This document shows, piece after piece, positions 1 to 9,401 of a stretch of DNA of 64,000 nucleotides (positions are counted from its first letter, which is position 1; each line of letters begins with the position of its first letter). The notes below the pieces were generated by a model. That model was given only the letters and a program-made list of their open reading frames with translations. It was not told the origin of the DNA and searched no databases. Both the position numbers and the translations under genes were made by a program. Source of the DNA: SIG440 sp045648175 (GTDB taxonomy: Bacteria; Bacillota; Clostridia; Monoglobales; Monoglobaceae); NCBI GenBank assembly GCA_045648175.1, contig JAZRNN010000029.1:12610-76609 (forward strand), written 5' to 3'.

Positions 1-3000
1 GCCATATCCTTGAAGAGTTTGTCATGCATAAGTGTTGCATCTGCATAGTTTGCAAGCAATACCCATGTTTTAACCTTCTCGCCATTGCCCAACAAATCTG
101 ATTTGTCACTCAGTTTAATCTGGTAAGCTTTTTTATCGTAATATGTAAATGTCGAATTTCCACGTGCTTTTATCTGCGTCAAGCCACCATCATATATTTT
201 ATTTCCTGATGCATTTATCAAGGTCATATTGCCTGTAGCTTCATTTCCCTTTACGCTATCAACAAATTCCCTATCCTTGTCAACTTCGCTACTGTTTATA
301 AACATTGATGGTATACCGGCACCACACATAATTTTTATCTGAGTCTGTTTATAATCTCCGATTTTTATATTTATATTATAACAGTTATCACTCAAAGTTG
401 TCAATTGACTTAAATCAATTTGGAAGGTATTTTCGCCTGTTTTGGCAATAAAATCAACTTTTCCTTTATCGCCGGATATTTCGCCAGTGATTTCATTGAG
501 CAAACTGTCTGCCGTAAAGTTTATTGCCAGTGAACTTATGTCACTATGCGAGGGCAGCATAATATAGTTAATGTCATCTTCTTTTATGAGCTTTACATCA
601 AAATCAGTTCCTGCAATTGATATATCACTCAAGTTATGAATTACCTCCGGCAGTGAAGCTGTTGTTGCACTATAATCAGCATAACCCGATGTTATTGTTT
701 TAGCCTCTCCGTCAGTTGTAGTAGCTGATGCATTAATAGAAAACTTATAATCCCTGTTTGGCAAAAGATTTTCTACCTTAAATGACTTACCTGTAGTTTC
801 TCCCAATAATCTTCGTGTTCCATCTGTATAATCATATACCAAAAATTTATCGGTTTTTGCGTATATATTCTTCCAACTGAGTGTTATTGAATTCGTTGTG
901 ACATCAGCTTTAATGTCTTGTACTTTAGGTAATTTAATGTAATATTTTAATTCTCTTTCTCCATAATAATTACCGGTGCCTGTGAACTTCATAATCGAGT
1001 ATCCTATTCCTGTCGGATTAGAATACGAAACATCTAAGTCTCTCATAGTACCATCATCATTTGGTATTGCACCACGGGCCCAGGTAAGAGTTGTTTTTCC
1101 GTCTTCAGTAGCATAAAACAACGGGTGAACTCCGCCTTGTTTATAATTATACGCTGGTGTACCGCCTGTCCAAGGATTTTCTAATGTATTAAAATTAATG
1201 GTAATATCCTCTATATTCTTTCCGGCAGTTTTGCATATTCTGCACACATAGTTTGCATCCCATTCATGTCCCTGCGGGAAAATATAACCACTATTTTCCC
1301 CGCTTTTACAATTCGAGCAAGTGTATCTTACATATCCACCTCTTACACAAGTATAATTTTTCACTTGCGTTGTAATATACGCAACACCATCAGCATGACA
1401 ATGATACATATCACCGCCTACCAGTTGCCAATCAGACTGTATAAGTTTGCCTAGCTTTGCATAATATGTCTTGCCACCGCTTTCAAATAATCCTGTATAG
1501 GTTTGCTGACCAACATTGATTCCGTCGTCACCAAAGTTATAATATAATCCGTCTGCTAACTGAACACCTGTGAGTCTTTCGCCATCAATATAATAAGCAA
1601 AGCCGCCATCTTCGTTTATCCAACCGTTTTTCTTTGACATTGAGAGCGTGTATCGGTCTTCAAAAGTCTTATATGTATCAGCAAAGTATGCGCCGCTTTC
1701 ATCCTTTTCTTCACCGTTTGCATCAATGAAGGTATTTTTAAACGGATACAAGTTGTACATATCCTGATTGCCGAGATCGGTTGCAAAAGTATATAAAGCA
1801 TTTGCTCTGAGATATATTGTGTACCCTACTTTTCCAACATGTATAGCATTCAGCTTGTCATTTTCTTCCCACACACCATCTTTGGGCGTCAGCTTAATTC
1901 CTTTGAGCATACAGAGAGGATTAGCTGTTTCTGCGTCAATGCTTTTTGTTTGGTCAATCCACTTAAGTGTTAAGGTAAGTTCATTTAATTCTTCATTGAG
2001 TTCTACATTCTCAAGACGGAAATATTCATTTATTACTTTCATCTCGCTGCAGTCAATGTCAAATCTTTCATCAAATTTCAGCACAGGCTTTACCTCTGTA
2101 AGAACGCTGACACGCTCTGCTAACTGGAGAAGGAAGTTCCATGCTGAAGCGTCAGCATCATCCGCACCGGGAAGCATAAATGTAAGGTCTGAAAGCTTTG
2201 AAGGGATCGGTATTTCTTCCATATCAATCGCAAAAAGATATGATGTAATCATATTTTCATCTGTATCTTCTGCAAAGTATGTAATTGCATCATCGCTTAA
2301 TGCATTTGAAACCTGACGGTCCCAGGCAAGCTGTCTGTCACCGCCTGTAGCCTTTGCAAAATCAAATGTATTTTCCCCCTGCTTGTAAAATTTAACAGGC
2401 AAGTTGCTTGTAATAGCTAAATTGTTTTTAAGTTTTGCGGTAATCACCGCACTTTCAACTAACATATCCTCTGCAGCATGAAATCTATAGCCATCAAAAG
2501 TTCCTGCAGTTTGCGGGTTAATTGACATAACAATATCATTTTCATTAAATGCAACTGCATTTCCCTCGTAAGTTGCATTAATGGGAATCTCTACATCTGA
2601 ACCATATACAACTTCTATAGCTTTTCTCTTGAAATCCACACTGCCGGGAGTTACTACGTTAATGGTCTTCTCGCCAATTGCTGCACCGTCACACAAAAGC
2701 TGAATATCAAAAGTATTATTAGCTGTTCCTGTAAAAATACCAGCATCAGTGATTGTTGCAGCATCTGCATTTGTTGCAATTTTCCAAGTGCAGTTTTCAG
2801 GAAGAGGTACTACGTTGCCTGTCGCACTTAAACCAACAGGTGTAATTTTAATTGGCGTACCAACAGTTGCATATGAATATTCGCTATCCAGTCTTGCGTG
2901 GTCAAACTTTGTGGATGAAGGAGCGGTCGAAACTATCATAAGGGAAGTGCTTACCGAACGGGCATATCCATCAGAGGGACTGCTGGTAAGCTCCAAATCA

Positions 3001-4895
3001 GTTTTTCCTTCGGGCTTTGAAACAAAAGTTGTTGAACCTCCACCATCAAGATTAACTGCATTATAACAACCGGCTTCAAGCATTATCTGTGCAATTTCCT
3101 GCATACTGCCACCACAAGATACGGGTTCTTGTCTGCCGTCAAGAACCATAAGCACAACCTTTCCGGTTTTGGTTATACCAACAGCAGTTCTTGATGCACG
3201 GTCTTCATAATAAGTTGGAGTATGGCTAACCGCTATCTTGCCATCCTTTACAAGAGTTACGCCAAAGGCACCAACTGCGTCACGAAGTTTTTCTTTATAT
3301 ATGGTGTCATATTCTTTTGTAGTACCTATGACCGCTTCGCCCTCCTTGGTTATACCAAAGAAACCTGAAGCATTTATACCATGCCACTCTTTTCCGTCCA
3401 TAACCAACAGACCGCCCGGCTCGCCATTTGTCATATTGTATCCGTCTGCATTAACTGCCGCAACAACCTGATAATTTTTGATATATTTATCACTTTCAGG
3501 GTTGCCATACTTGTCTTGTGCAGCATTTGCCTGATCTAAAACTCTGGACATTGCCCATCCTTTACCCGGGTCGTTTTCATTATAATTCGCATAAACCGTA
3601 ACATTGGGGTTTGAAAGGTCTGCAGTGGTAACATAATAAACGATTTGCTTTCCGTCCGCTGTTGTAGAATAATGTTTTTCATATGTCACACCGGGTGCAA
3701 GAGATGAATATATTGTGTTAAATTCTGAGTAATAGGGATTACTTTCAATCTCAATATAGTCACCTGCAAGGCTGCAGATATAATCGGCAAAAGTGTAACA
3801 AGCTGCTTTTCGCAAATTATTAATATTTTCCTGACTTGTTAAAAAGGTTCTTGTAGCCTCAAGTGTCGTAATCATTTTATTTCCGGTATATGCATTATAC
3901 ACCGCACGCCTTACCTGTTCTTTTGTTCCAACATTGCCAAGACGAGTCTTTAATAAGTATTCTGCTCGGTCTTTTACACTTAATCCCTCGGTAAAATATT
4001 CCATAATAACAGATGTTAAGGTGCCTGTTCCGGTTTCAAAATCAAAGCTGTATCCTCTGTCAAGAACGGTGTTTAAAATATAATATGCGTCTAAATCACC
4101 ATAAAAATCGCTCTCGCTGAATACATCGCTTTCCTGAGGATTTTTTAAAAAATAACCCTCTTTAAGAATATCAATCATTTCTTCAACAGTGCCGCTGACT
4201 TCATCCGCATCAGCTGAAGATATAAGGTCAACAAGGTCACCTGCCCATCCACCAACATCGGCATGATTTTGACTGCCCTTATTGGTATATGAAATATCCA
4301 TTGTACCAAACATATGGCCAAAATCAACCTTGTCACCATTAGGAAGGTTAAAATCATTTATATTTTTAAGTGCTGTAAACTTTAAATACTCATCCAGGTT
4401 ATCAATCGACTCATTAAGTTGATTCTCGTAAGCTCTTACGAAATTGGCAAAACCCGCATCTTCATAACCTGCCATAATTCCCCATGAACCTGAATTATAT
4501 CGCTCAACACCGGTACGGATATACTTTATCATAAGCTCTAATGGGTCAACTCCGGGATGTTCTATCGCATACATATTTGCAAAGCCCTCAAGCATATAAA
4601 GATTGTTTGCAAACTCCTCATAGCTATTAATTTGGGGTTCTCCAAGAGCAGGTATCGGTTTAAATGTTGTGTACGAACAACCTTGCCATATGTTTGCACA
4701 ATAATCATACGGCTCCCAACCATTTTCAGTGTATGTCGGTTTTTTACCTTCAACATGATAAAGATTGTGCCTGCCGCCATTGACGCACACATCACTGTTT
4801 GCACCTACATCTTCTGCAAAAACAGGGATTGCCGGAATTACCATAGACAATGCTATCAGTAGTGAAGCACCTTTCTTTATGAAATTTTTCACCAT
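1..4895 (-). CDS. Large secreted protein: phosphodiester glycosidase (NAGPA) plus CotH-kinase-like region, partial
   Basis: The frame is open from the ATG at 4895 to the window edge (over 1630 codons, C-terminus missing). A GGAGGAG ribosome site precedes it and residues 1-28 form a signal peptide ending VFA. My translation gives an uncharacterised helical N-terminal region (about 30-430), then a NAGPA-type phosphodiester glycosidase domain (about 440-645; AAVNADGYN near 482, NLDGGGSTTF near 617). After beta-rich Ig-like stretches come Trp/Gly/Tyr-rich segments resembling cell-wall-binding repeats (about 1090-1160), a Cys-pair region (about 1170-1230), an Fn3-like domain (about 1325-1400), and the start of a CotH kinase domain (IKARGNSTF near 1577, WVLLANYADATLMHDKLF near 1610). 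It probably acts at the cell surface on glycan phosphodiesters, with a possible protein-kinase domain. The ATG is 58 bases after the upstream secreted-protein gene, so co-transcription is likely. The domain calls are by motif; substrate is unknown. Confidence 0.85.
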   Translation of the reverse strand, partial: MVKNFIKKGASLLIALSMVIPAIPVFAEDVGANSDVCVNGGRHNLYHVEGKKPTYTENGWEPYDYCANIWQGCSYTTFKPIPALGEPQINSYEEFANNLYMLEGFANMYAIEHPGVDPLELMIKYIRTGVERYNSGSWGIMAGYEDAGFANFVRAYENQLNESIDNLDEYLKFTALKNINDFNLPNGDKVDFGHMFGTMDISYTNKGSQNHADVGGWAGDLVDLISSADADEVSGTVEEMIDILKEGYFLKNPQESDVFSESDFYGDLDAYYILNTVLDRGYSFDFETGTGTLTSVIMEYFTEGLSVKDRAEYLLKTRLGNVGTKEQVRRAVYNAYTGNKMITTLEATRTFLTSQENINNLRKAACYTFADYICSLAGDYIEIESNPYYSEFNTIYSSLAPGVTYEKHYSTTADGKQIVYYVTTADLSNPNVTVYANYNENDPGKGWAMSRVLDQANAAQDKYGNPESDKYIKNYQVVAAVNADGYNMTNGEPGGLLVMDGKEWHGINASGFFGITKEGEAVIGTTKEYDTIYKEKLRDAVGAFGVTLVKDGKIAVSHTPTYYEDRASRTAVGITKTGKVVLMVLDGRQEPVSCGGSMQEIAQIMLEAGCYNAVNLDGGGSTTFVSKPEGKTDLELTSSPSDGYARSVSTSLMIVSTAPSSTKFDHARLDSEYSYATVGTPIKITPVGLSATGNVVPLPENCTWKIATNADAATITDAGIFTGTANNTFDIQLLCDGAAIGEKTINVVTPGSVDFKRKAIEVVYGSDVEIPINATYEGNAVAFNENDIVMSINPQTAGTFDGYRFHAAEDMLVESAVITAKLKNNLAITSNLPVKFYKQGENTFDFAKATGGDRQLAWDRQVSNALSDDAITYFAEDTDENMITSYLFAIDMEEIPIPSKLSDLTFMLPGADDADASAWNFLLQLAERVSVLTEVKPVLKFDERFDIDCSEMKVINEYFRLENVELNEELNELTLTLKWIDQTKSIDAETANPLCMLKGIKLTPKDGVWEENDKLNAIHVGKVGYTIYLRANALYTFATDLGNQDMYNLYPFKNTFIDANGEEKDESGAYFADTYKTFEDRYTLSMSKKNGWINEDGGFAYYIDGERLTGVQLADGLYYNFGDDGINVGQQTYTGLFESGGKTYYAKLGKLIQSDWQLVGGDMYHCHADGVAYITTQVKNYTCVRGGYVRYTCSNCKSGENSGYIFPQGHEWDANYVCRICKTAGKNIEDITINFNTLENPWTGGTPAYNYKQGGVHPLFYATEDGKTTLTWARGAIPNDDGTMRDLDVSYSNPTGIGYSIMKFTGTGNYYGERELKYYIKLPKVQDIKADVTTNSITLSWKNIYAKTDKFLVYDYTDGTRRLLGETTGKSFKVENLLPNRDYKFSINASATTTDGEAKTITSGYADYSATTASLPEVIHNLSDISIAGTDFDVKLIKEDDINYIMLPSHSDISSLAINFTADSLLNEITGEISGDKGKVDFIAKTGENTFQIDLSQLTTLSDNCYNINIKIGDYKQTQIKIMCGAGIPSMFINSSEVDKDREFVDSVKGNEATGNMTLINASGNKIYDGGLTQIKARGNSTFTYYDKKAYQIKLSDKSDLLGNGEKVKTWVLLANYADATLMHDKLFKDM

Positions 4896-4953
4896 TTTCT
4901 CTCCTCCAATCAATAGTAACTATCTAAATATTAAATGGTTTTTATAAGATGGT

Positions 4954-7656
4954 TTATAATTCTATCTTTTCAACTATGGAAATTGGGGTTAATCCGTCTG
5001 CTCCGCCCAATACAAATACCTTAATCATTGCAACATCTGTTGCCGGCAAAACAACTTCTTCAAGTGCATTAGCAAAACTCATCGAAGCCTCAAGCATTCT
5101 TCCACCCGTTGCATAGGTTGCGACTATAACCTGGGCATCAGATAACACTTCTGCAGTCAAAACAGTATTTATTTCAAGGTTCTCTCCACTTAACGTATGA
5201 GTAGTGCTTGTAACTATCTTTTCGACCCCGCAATCTGAACATCTTAATCCGACAAATGTATGGTTATCTGCATTTATATCGATAATATCTGTTTTAGTTG
5301 CTCCGCAATCAGCACAAGTAAAGGTTTTAATTCCTGTTGCTTTACATGTGGCAGGGGTTGTCACAACGCCCGTATCCCAACCATGTGTAGCGGTTTCTGT
5401 TTCACCACAAGCACATACTTTCTGATGGTTTATATCATCAACTTTTGTCCATTGTGTTAGGAAGTTGTGCCCAAGAGGGGGAACTGTCTCCTGCTCCGCT
5501 ATAACAGTTTCACAAGCAGAACAATATGATCCTTCGGTTTTTCCCCCTTCGGTACAGGTAGGGTCAACCGCCGGCATTGCTGTTACCGCAGTGTGGTTAA
5601 CGCTCGCCGGTTCCCACTTTCCGACAGAGTAAGCATATGCAGAACAACAATCTCCTAACTTTTCCGGATTGGTATAGGAGTCATCCGCATTTTTGAGTTG
5701 GGCTGTGGCAATTGGAATCTGTGCATACGTGTTATTCAGTTGATCCAGCTGATAGGTAGCTTCTTCTACCCCTTGAATCATTTCTATCTTTCCTGTGCCG
5801 TCAGAAACAATCTCCGCTCCGCCTTGGGTTGTATATACATACCCTTCACTAAGGTCAAGATTTCCGTTTATGTTAACCTTAGCATCCACCAAATCAGCAA
5901 CCGTCCTTGTGTAAGTTCTGCCGGGAACATAAGTTAATGCGCGGAATGGAACACTTGACGGTGAACAATAACCAGCCCATTCATCAGCATCATAAACATA
6001 AATACTGCTTCCGCTTTTTAGTGTGCCAGTTGCGCCTTCTTCTATATTTATAACAGAGCCCGGTAAAAGGCATAAATCCTGATCGATATGTACATTGCTT
6101 CCCTCTTTAACATTGATAGTGATGTTACTATTAACAGGAAGTTCGTATTGACTTGAGTCAACGGTATAAACACTAATAGTCATTTTTACAGGAGAAATGC
6201 TCATATCTCCGTTAAGCTCAACAATCAGTCTGTCGGTTGAACCATCGTATTTTTTTACCACATATCCATCTGTCAAATTAAACATGGCATTGGTCTGCCC
6301 AAAGAAATTAACCGAGGAATTTGCAACAGTTGTGCCACGCATACATACAGATGTATGTGTCGTTTCCTTAGCACCCGAGTAAACAGTCATCGGGACTTCT
6401 ATGTTCTGTATATAATACTGCGAAAAGAGAAATACGCCGTTTTTCATAGTTATTGTCTGAGTACCGCCACGAAAATCCGTAACCTGAAAATACTCAAAAA
6501 CCTCTGCCCCGCTTTTTACAGATACTGCACCATCACCGGTAATGTAACCCCATGCATACAGCTTTCCGCCATTTTCAACAGTAATAGAGCTGTTTTCCTG
6601 CATCCTTATAAAACTTACATTTCCTGTGGGAGAACCCGAATCAGAGTATGACCCTCCGGCAGCAAAATGCTTGGCCGAAAGACTAATGGCACCTTCTACA
6701 GTGATATTTGCTCCGTTTGCCATCGTAAGTGTTCTATATGCCACGGGAGGTATATATCCACCTATATCAGCTTTAGAGACTCCTAGCGGTTCTGCAGTAT
6801 ATAATGTATTTTCCGCATCAAAAGGTATCAAAAGTGTTTTGCCTGCAGGAATCGTATAATCACCTGCCGGAAGAGTGCCGTCACAAATAAGCACAAGATT
6901 AGTCCCGCTTTGGGCAGCTATATTCAAGTCACTGAACAGATAAGTGTTATCAACCATAAAATATGGTGTATTATCCTTGCTGAACAAAGGTGTAATTGTT
7001 TTGTCGCCAAGAGATTCCTGGGTATACTTTGTAGACCTTGACATAATTTTCCCATCTTGATCTACCCATGCAAAGAATGTGGCATCCGTCAAGGGAACCA
7101 GTTCAAATTCCACGCCTGCAGATTCCTCAATTGTCATTGTGCTTCCGCTGGTAATAGCTGCTCCGCCTGCCGTTACAGTGCACAACGAGCTATCAAATTC
7201 AACAGTCACGTTTGAAGATTCAGGCGCTGCAGTATATGTAATATTTTCAAGCGTTAATGTTGCCTCTTTTGAACCAAATGACGTAGCCTTAACCGAAAAC
7301 TTTATCTCCAAAGTTCCTTTGCCTGCAATATCAGCCGTATAACTTCCACTTGCAGTAGCAACTGTCCGTCCTGCAATGGTAAATGCTGAATGTCCTGATA
7401 CAGAGTATGAAAATTCAACTGTTGCAATAGACGAAGATGTATTAGTTAAAGTAATTTTATTCTCTTTTGTCTGAAAGAAACTGGTCGACACAGAGGCAGT
7501 ATATTTTTTTGCATCTCCCGAGCCACTCCCCGCACTGTTTTCTATAGTTAAATTATCAAACAAATTAATTGTCGCCGCAAATGTCTGCATATACAATGAA
7601 AAAATAAAAATCATCGTAAGAATTGTCGTTGCTGTTAATTTATACAATTTTTTCAT
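4954..7656 (-). CDS. Large secreted beta-rich surface protein with Cys-pair repeats
   Basis: Secreted protein of 900 residues. I chose the ATG at 7656 because an AAAAGGA site sits about 9 bases upstream and the product then starts with a clean signal peptide (MKKLYKLTATTIL..., cleavage after TFAA). Residues about 30-140 look like an Ig-like anchor domain. The middle is a long run of Asn/Gly/Val-rich short strands with phrases such as ITVEGAISL and ITVENGGKL, suggesting a parallel beta-helix. Toward the C-terminus are CxxC-type repeats (CSACETVI, CADCGATKT, CSDCGVEKI) separated by GHN/HTF phrases, common in clostridial surface proteins. The last 70 residues resemble the small beta-sandwich domain that often closes such proteins. 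No catalytic motif was seen. It lies just upstream of the NAGPA/CotH gene and is probably in the same transcript. Confidence 0.75.
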   Translation of the reverse strand: MKKLYKLTATTILTMIFIFSLYMQTFAATINLFDNLTIENSAGSGSGDAKKYTASVSTSFFQTKENKITLTNTSSSIATVEFSYSVSGHSAFTIAGRTVATASGSYTADIAGKGTLEIKFSVKATSFGSKEATLTLENITYTAAPESSNVTVEFDSSLCTVTAGGAAITSGSTMTIEESAGVEFELVPLTDATFFAWVDQDGKIMSRSTKYTQESLGDKTITPLFSKDNTPYFMVDNTYLFSDLNIAAQSGTNLVLICDGTLPAGDYTIPAGKTLLIPFDAENTLYTAEPLGVSKADIGGYIPPVAYRTLTMANGANITVEGAISLSAKHFAAGGSYSDSGSPTGNVSFIRMQENSSITVENGGKLYAWGYITGDGAVSVKSGAEVFEYFQVTDFRGGTQTITMKNGVFLFSQYYIQNIEVPMTVYSGAKETTHTSVCMRGTTVANSSVNFFGQTNAMFNLTDGYVVKKYDGSTDRLIVELNGDMSISPVKMTISVYTVDSSQYELPVNSNITINVKEGSNVHIDQDLCLLPGSVINIEEGATGTLKSGSSIYVYDADEWAGYCSPSSVPFRALTYVPGRTYTRTVADLVDAKVNINGNLDLSEGYVYTTQGGAEIVSDGTGKIEMIQGVEEATYQLDQLNNTYAQIPIATAQLKNADDSYTNPEKLGDCCSAYAYSVGKWEPASVNHTAVTAMPAVDPTCTEGGKTEGSYCSACETVIAEQETVPPLGHNFLTQWTKVDDINHQKVCACGETETATHGWDTGVVTTPATCKATGIKTFTCADCGATKTDIIDINADNHTFVGLRCSDCGVEKIVTSTTHTLSGENLEINTVLTAEVLSDAQVIVATYATGGRMLEASMSFANALEEVVLPATDVAMIKVFVLGGADGLTPISIVEKIEL

Positions 7657-7721
7657 CCAAAACACATCCTTTTTTGTATTAACCATACATATGTTGTTTT
7701 TAATGGCATAATATCACTTTC

Positions 7722-7750
7722 ACCTTATCACAAAAATGATAAAATGTCAA
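7722..7750 (-). promoter_or_regulatory. Candidate promoter with operator-like inverted repeat for the 7656 gene
   Basis: On the minus strand a consensus -35 (TTGACA, 7745-7750) is followed after 17 bases by a poor -10 (TAAGGT, 7722-7727). A perfect TTATCA-N6-TGATAA inverted repeat (7725-7742) lies between and over these elements, where a repressor would block RNA polymerase. The -35 is convincing; the -10 is not. Confidence 0.35.
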
Positions 7751-7814
7751 TTCCTTTTTGCCGGTTTTTCTTGATATATCAAGGCTTTTTGTCAACTCTA
7801 AAGTCGTTTCGTTT

Positions 7815-8132
7815 TCAGTCAATACCACTGCTTTTGTTTTTTATATTTTCACAAACAACGCTATCTCCCCTTTCTGCCTCTTCGCCGCTGTCACTAATCA
7901 TTCGTCTGATAGTTCTTTCCGAATAGTCATACTTATGTGCCAACTCTGTGACATTTGTCCCATCAAATTCCTTAATAACATTTTGCTGAATTACCTGTGG
8001 ATTGTAAAGCCGCACCGGGAAATTGACCTGTTGCCCTTTAAACCTTAAGTAAATTTTCAAAGTAGCATCCAGACCAACAATTTCGCTGATTTCCTTGTAT
8101 ACCGTGTTGTATAATTTTGACTCTTTTTCCAC
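7815..8132 (-). CDS. Mor-family transcriptional regulator
   Basis: Small DNA-binding protein of about 105 residues. A GTG at 8132 is the better start: AAGGAG lies about 9 bases upstream, whereas the in-frame TTG at 8141 is only 1 base from it. The region around LDATLKIYLRFKGQQVNFP followed by a helix-turn-helix (VTELAHKYDYSERTIRRMI) matches the Mor activator family, first known from phage Mu and common as stand-alone chromosomal genes in Firmicutes. The C-terminus is charged and probably disordered. It stands alone with its own promoter; no prophage genes flank it. Its target is unknown, though the inverted repeat in front of the next gene (7725-7742) is a candidate. Confidence 0.75.
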   Translation of the reverse strand: MEKESKLYNTVYKEISEIVGLDATLKIYLRFKGQQVNFPVRLYNPQVIQQNVIKEFDGTNVTELAHKYDYSERTIRRMISDSGEEAERGDSVVCENIKNKSSGID

Positions 8133-8155
8133 TTTATTCAACTCCTTGCGACAGA

Positions 8156-8184
8156 ATTATACCACTTTTCTGCCGCCAAGTTAA
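8156..8184 (-). promoter_or_regulatory. Promoter of the Mor-like gene
   Basis: Minus strand: -35 TTAACT (8179-8184), 17-base spacer, -10 TATAAT (8156-8161), located about 25 bases upstream of the chosen start. Confidence 0.6.
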
Positions 8185-8241
8185 ATGCCAATTTCAACAA
8201 GTTTGTCCAAAGCAAAACGCCTCTTTTCTCTGTCGTTATAC

Positions 8242-8284
8242 AAAAACAGCCTGCCACTTTGTAATAAAGCGACAGGCTGTTTTT
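8242..8284 (-). terminator. Intrinsic terminator after aroF
   Basis: Inverted repeat AAAAACAGCCTG (8242-8253) / CAGGCTGTTTTT (8273-8284) with a secondary CTTT/AAAG pairing in the loop. It lies about 70 bases beyond the aroF stop and ends the aromatic operon. Confidence 0.8.
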
Positions 8285-8351
8285 GTATTTAAAAATTTTT
8301 AACTATATGAAGCTTAATATTACATCTACAATGTCATTGCATGCCTCTCTG

Positions 8352-9380
8352 TTAAAGAACCTCTGCCAAATCACAAATAAGTCTTTCGGTTTTTTCCCAA
8401 CCGAGGCATGGGTCGGTTATAGACTTTCCGTAGGTACATTCTTCAGGCTTTTGTGCGCCGTCTTCAATATAACTTTCTATCATAAGGCCCTTGACAATCT
8501 TTTTTATATCGGCAGAGTGGCGACAACTGTGAAGGACCTCTTTTGCAATTCTTGGCTGCTCCATCCATTTTTTCCCTGAGTTTGCGTGGTTTGTATCAAT
8601 AATAACCGCCGGATTACTGAGCCCTGATTTTTCATATATTTCTGCGAGATGAATCAGGTCTTCGTAGTGGTAGTTTGGCATAGACTGGCCATGCTTATTT
8701 ACGTATCCTCTGAGTATTGCGTGAGAAAGCGGATTTCCCTGGCTTTCAACCTCCCACCCTCTGTAAATGAAGGTATGAGAATGTTGTGCGGCGGTTATGG
8801 AATTCATCATTACGGATATATCCCCAGCAGTAGGGTTTTTCATACCTACAGGAATATCAAGACCGCTTGCGGTAAGTCTGTGCTTTTGGTTTTCAACCGA
8901 TCTTGCACCGATTGCCACATATGATAAAAGGTCTGAAAGGTATCTGTAATTTTCAGGATAAAGCATTTCATCAGCACAGGTAAAGCCCGTTTCTTCTATG
9001 GCTCTGATATGCAGATTTCTGATTGCAATAACACCTTTTAACATATCGGATTCCTTGTTTGGGTCAGGCTGATGAAGCATCCCCTTATATCCGTCTCCGG
9101 TTGTCCTTGGCTTGTTTGTATAAATTCGAGGAATGATAAGGATTTTTTCAGCCACTTTTTCCTGCACTTCTCTGAGGCGCAAGATATAATCTATTACACT
9201 GTCATCGTGATCTGCCGAGCAAGGGCCTATAATCAGTATAAATCTGTCGTCCTTGCCTTCGAATACCGACTTTATTTCCATATCTCTTTTTACTTTTAAC
9301 TGTTCAAGCTTGTATGATAATGGGTACTGTTCCTTTATCTCCATAGGGATTGGTAGTTTGCGTTTGAAATTCATATTCAT
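8352..9380 (-). CDS. aroF: 3-deoxy-7-phosphoheptulonate (DAHP) synthase, type I
   Basis: First committed step of the shikimate pathway: phosphoenolpyruvate plus erythrose 4-phosphate to DAHP in the cytosol. The protein (342 residues) has the class I AroFGH signatures: IIGPCSADH near the N-terminus, IPRIYTNKPRTTGDGYKG, GARSVENQKHR, and DTNHANSGKK near the C-terminus, and normal length. The ATG at 9380 is preferred to an upstream TTG because GGAGG lies 8 bases before it. It is the last gene of the pheA-to-aroF operon. Regulation by end-product inhibition is typical of the family, but which amino acid acts cannot be read here. Confidence 0.93.
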   Translation of the reverse strand: MNMNFKRKLPIPMEIKEQYPLSYKLEQLKVKRDMEIKSVFEGKDDRFILIIGPCSADHDDSVIDYILRLREVQEKVAEKILIIPRIYTNKPRTTGDGYKGMLHQPDPNKESDMLKGVIAIRNLHIRAIEETGFTCADEMLYPENYRYLSDLLSYVAIGARSVENQKHRLTASGLDIPVGMKNPTAGDISVMMNSITAAQHSHTFIYRGWEVESQGNPLSHAILRGYVNKHGQSMPNYHYEDLIHLAEIYEKSGLSNPAVIIDTNHANSGKKWMEQPRIAKEVLHSCRHSADIKKIVKGLMIESYIEDGAQKPEECTYGKSITDPCLGWEKTERLICDLAEVL

Positions 9381-9401
9381 TTTTATATCCTCCAAATGTG
9401 A

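Noticed and set aside
1768..2316. 182-codon plus-strand ORF
   Set aside because: It is the antisense of the long secreted-protein gene; no ribosome site or recognisable motif.
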